Shown: positions 22,811 through 23,434 of the stretch, piece after piece
How the letters are laid out: every line of letters starts with the position of its first letter
How positions within the stretch are numbered: position 1 is the first letter of the stretch
Origin: CAZMCH01 sp964564735
Lineage (GTDB): Bacteria > Poribacteria > DTPJ01
Direction: 5' to 3'
Assembly: GCA_964564735.1 (NCBI GenBank)
Contig: CAZMCH010000068.1
Location: 1-23,434, forward strand
DNA length: 23,434 nt
Program-made: the position numbers and the translations under genes
The notes under the pieces: model-generated
What the model was told of the DNA's origin: nothing
Databases searched by the model: none
What the model saw: the letters and a program-made list of their open reading frames with translations, nothing else

Positions 22811-23382
22811 TGATAAATGATGATCAGATAAGTAAGCTTATTTTAGAATTAGAAGCATTAAAGAAACGATTAAAGATACTAGAAAAAGAAAATGCGCAAC
22901 TTAAAGAACTTTGTATTACAGATGAACTTACAGGTCTTTATAACTGGCGATGTTTTAATAAGAAATTGATGGAGGAAGTTGCAAGAAATAGACGTCAAAA
23001 TCATCCAATGTGTCTTATGTTCTTTGATGTAGATGGTCTAAAAAAAATTAATGATACTCATGGTCATTCTGGAGGCAATGATGTTTTGATAGCGATTTCT
23101 CATGCAATTAAACAAAGCATAAGAAAAGAAGTTGATTCTGCATATCGCTTCGGTGGAGATGAATTCGCTGTTATATTGCCAGAGGTTCGATCTAATAAGG
23201 CAGTCGAGATTGCAAAAAGAATTATTAGCAAGTTATCTGAAACAAACACAAATATCAGTTTGAGTTTTGGCATTGCAGAACTTGAATCTGAAATGGATGC
23301 GGATATTTTGCTCAAATGTGCAGATAAAGCAATGTATATGGCAAAGAAAGACGCAAATAATAATATCAATGTATATAAATGA
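22810..23382 (+). CDS. Diguanylate cyclase (GGDEF domain) with coiled-coil N-terminus
   Basis: Makes c-di-GMP from two GTP. The 190-residue soluble protein has only a short coiled coil (about 5-34) in front of the GGDEF domain. Seen: TDELTGLYNWRCFN (37-50), metal-binding FFDVDGLKKIND (71-82) and an intact GGDEF at 115-119 in RFGGDEFAV, then ADKAMYMAKKDANN. The usual inhibitory I-site RxxD, ending six residues before GGDEF, reads KEVD here, so product inhibition may be lost. The ATG overlaps the pump stop (TAATG), so its synthesis is tied to the efflux operon. It lacks a sensor domain; dimerisation by the coiled coil is likely. Its TGA stop overlaps the tRNA-Sec 5' end. Confidence 0.93.
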   Translation: MINDDQISKLILELEALKKRLKILEKENAQLKELCITDELTGLYNWRCFNKKLMEEVARNRRQNHPMCLMFFDVDGLKKINDTHGHSGGNDVLIAISHAIKQSIRKEVDSAYRFGGDEFAVILPEVRSNKAVEIAKRIISKLSETNTNISLSFGIAELESEMDADILLKCADKAMYMAKKDANNNINVYK

Positions 23383-23434
23383 GGGGAGATAGGGTCCGGT
23401 GGCTCTGCTGGACTTCAAATCCAGTCGGGGGCGA
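23381..23434 (+). tRNA. selC: tRNA-Sec (anticodon UCA), 5' part, cut by window end
   Basis: The sequence folds as the first part of bacterial selenocysteine tRNA. An eight-base 5' acceptor strand GAGGGGAG (23381-23388) and AT linker lead to a six-base D stem AGGGTC/GGCTCT (23391-23396 / 23401-23406) with a four-base loop CGGT. One base then precedes the anticodon arm CTGGA-CTTCAAA-TCCAG (23408-23424), with anticodon TCA at 23415-23417. The variable arm begins TCGGGGGCGA and runs out of the window. The long D stem and UCA anticodon are diagnostic. The 5' end at 23381 is set by the 8+2+6+4+6 geometry and overlaps the last two bases of the cyclase stop. Confidence 0.9.

Noticed and set aside
23380..23382. 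TGA of the GGDEF gene as a selenocysteine codon
   Set aside because: The domain is complete at this point, and the following bases belong to tRNA-Sec rather than to a protein continuation.
1..23434. CRISPR array, rRNA, insertion sequence with transposase, or phage module
   Set aside because: No regularly spaced repeats, no rRNA-like stretch, no transposase, integrase or phage-protein motifs were seen on either strand.

Overview
The window is AT-rich, densely coded DNA from a diderm (outer-membrane-bearing) bacterium. Evidence for two membranes is a complete TolC / membrane-fusion / RND efflux set, an MlaE-MlaF-MlaD lipid transport set, and several proteins with export signals. The lineage cannot be fixed from the sequence. 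The mix of a galactonate-dehydratase-like enolase, a long MlaD ending in beta strands, a membrane PIN-TRAM protein of the YacL type beside RadA, and a selenocysteine tRNA suggests an uncultivated or poorly sampled phylum (inference, low confidence).

Layout. (1) 1-2514, plus strand: a well-formed promoter, a D-galactonate dehydratase family enzyme, a small secreted LTxxQ-type protein and a ThiF/MoeB/HesA-type E1-like enzyme. (2) 2511-3534, minus strand: a small zinc-ribbon protein followed by a TIM-barrel sugar-phosphate isomerase/epimerase-type protein whose start is disturbed. (3) 3535-4076: gene-free; it holds a near-consensus promoter, a MITE-like inverted-repeat element with a REP-like core, and competing hairpins in front of rpsF. 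(4) 4077-5734: the classical rpsF-ssb-rpsR-rplI cluster, closed by a strong hairpin terminator. (5) 5966-7345: dnaB, separated from rplI by the terminator and a degenerate dispersed repeat.

(6) 7499-15209 or beyond: mlaE-mlaF-mlaD-radA-(PIN/TRAM)-(penicillin acylase family)-(Tat-type radical SAM), all on the plus strand with mostly tiny gaps or overlaps. (7) 16519-23382: TolC-like, HlyD-like and AcrB-like genes with a terminal GGDEF diguanylate cyclase, behind a possible operator. (8) 23381-23434: the 5' half of tRNA-Sec (anticodon UCA), cut by the window end and overlapping the cyclase stop codon.

How the genes work together: the ribosomal/SSB/DnaB block serves translation and replication. 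MlaEFD probably moves lipids between inner and outer membrane, and the long MlaD may itself bridge the envelope. The acylase and radical SAM genes are translationally linked, and both products look exported. The efflux operon carries its own c-di-GMP synthase. The tRNA shows that the organism very likely makes selenoproteins, although I see no selenoprotein gene here. Most of the window is ordinary. The points that deserve a second look are the MlaD architecture, the exported radical SAM protein, the E1-like protein without its usual cysteine, the tRNA-Sec junction and the isomerase start.
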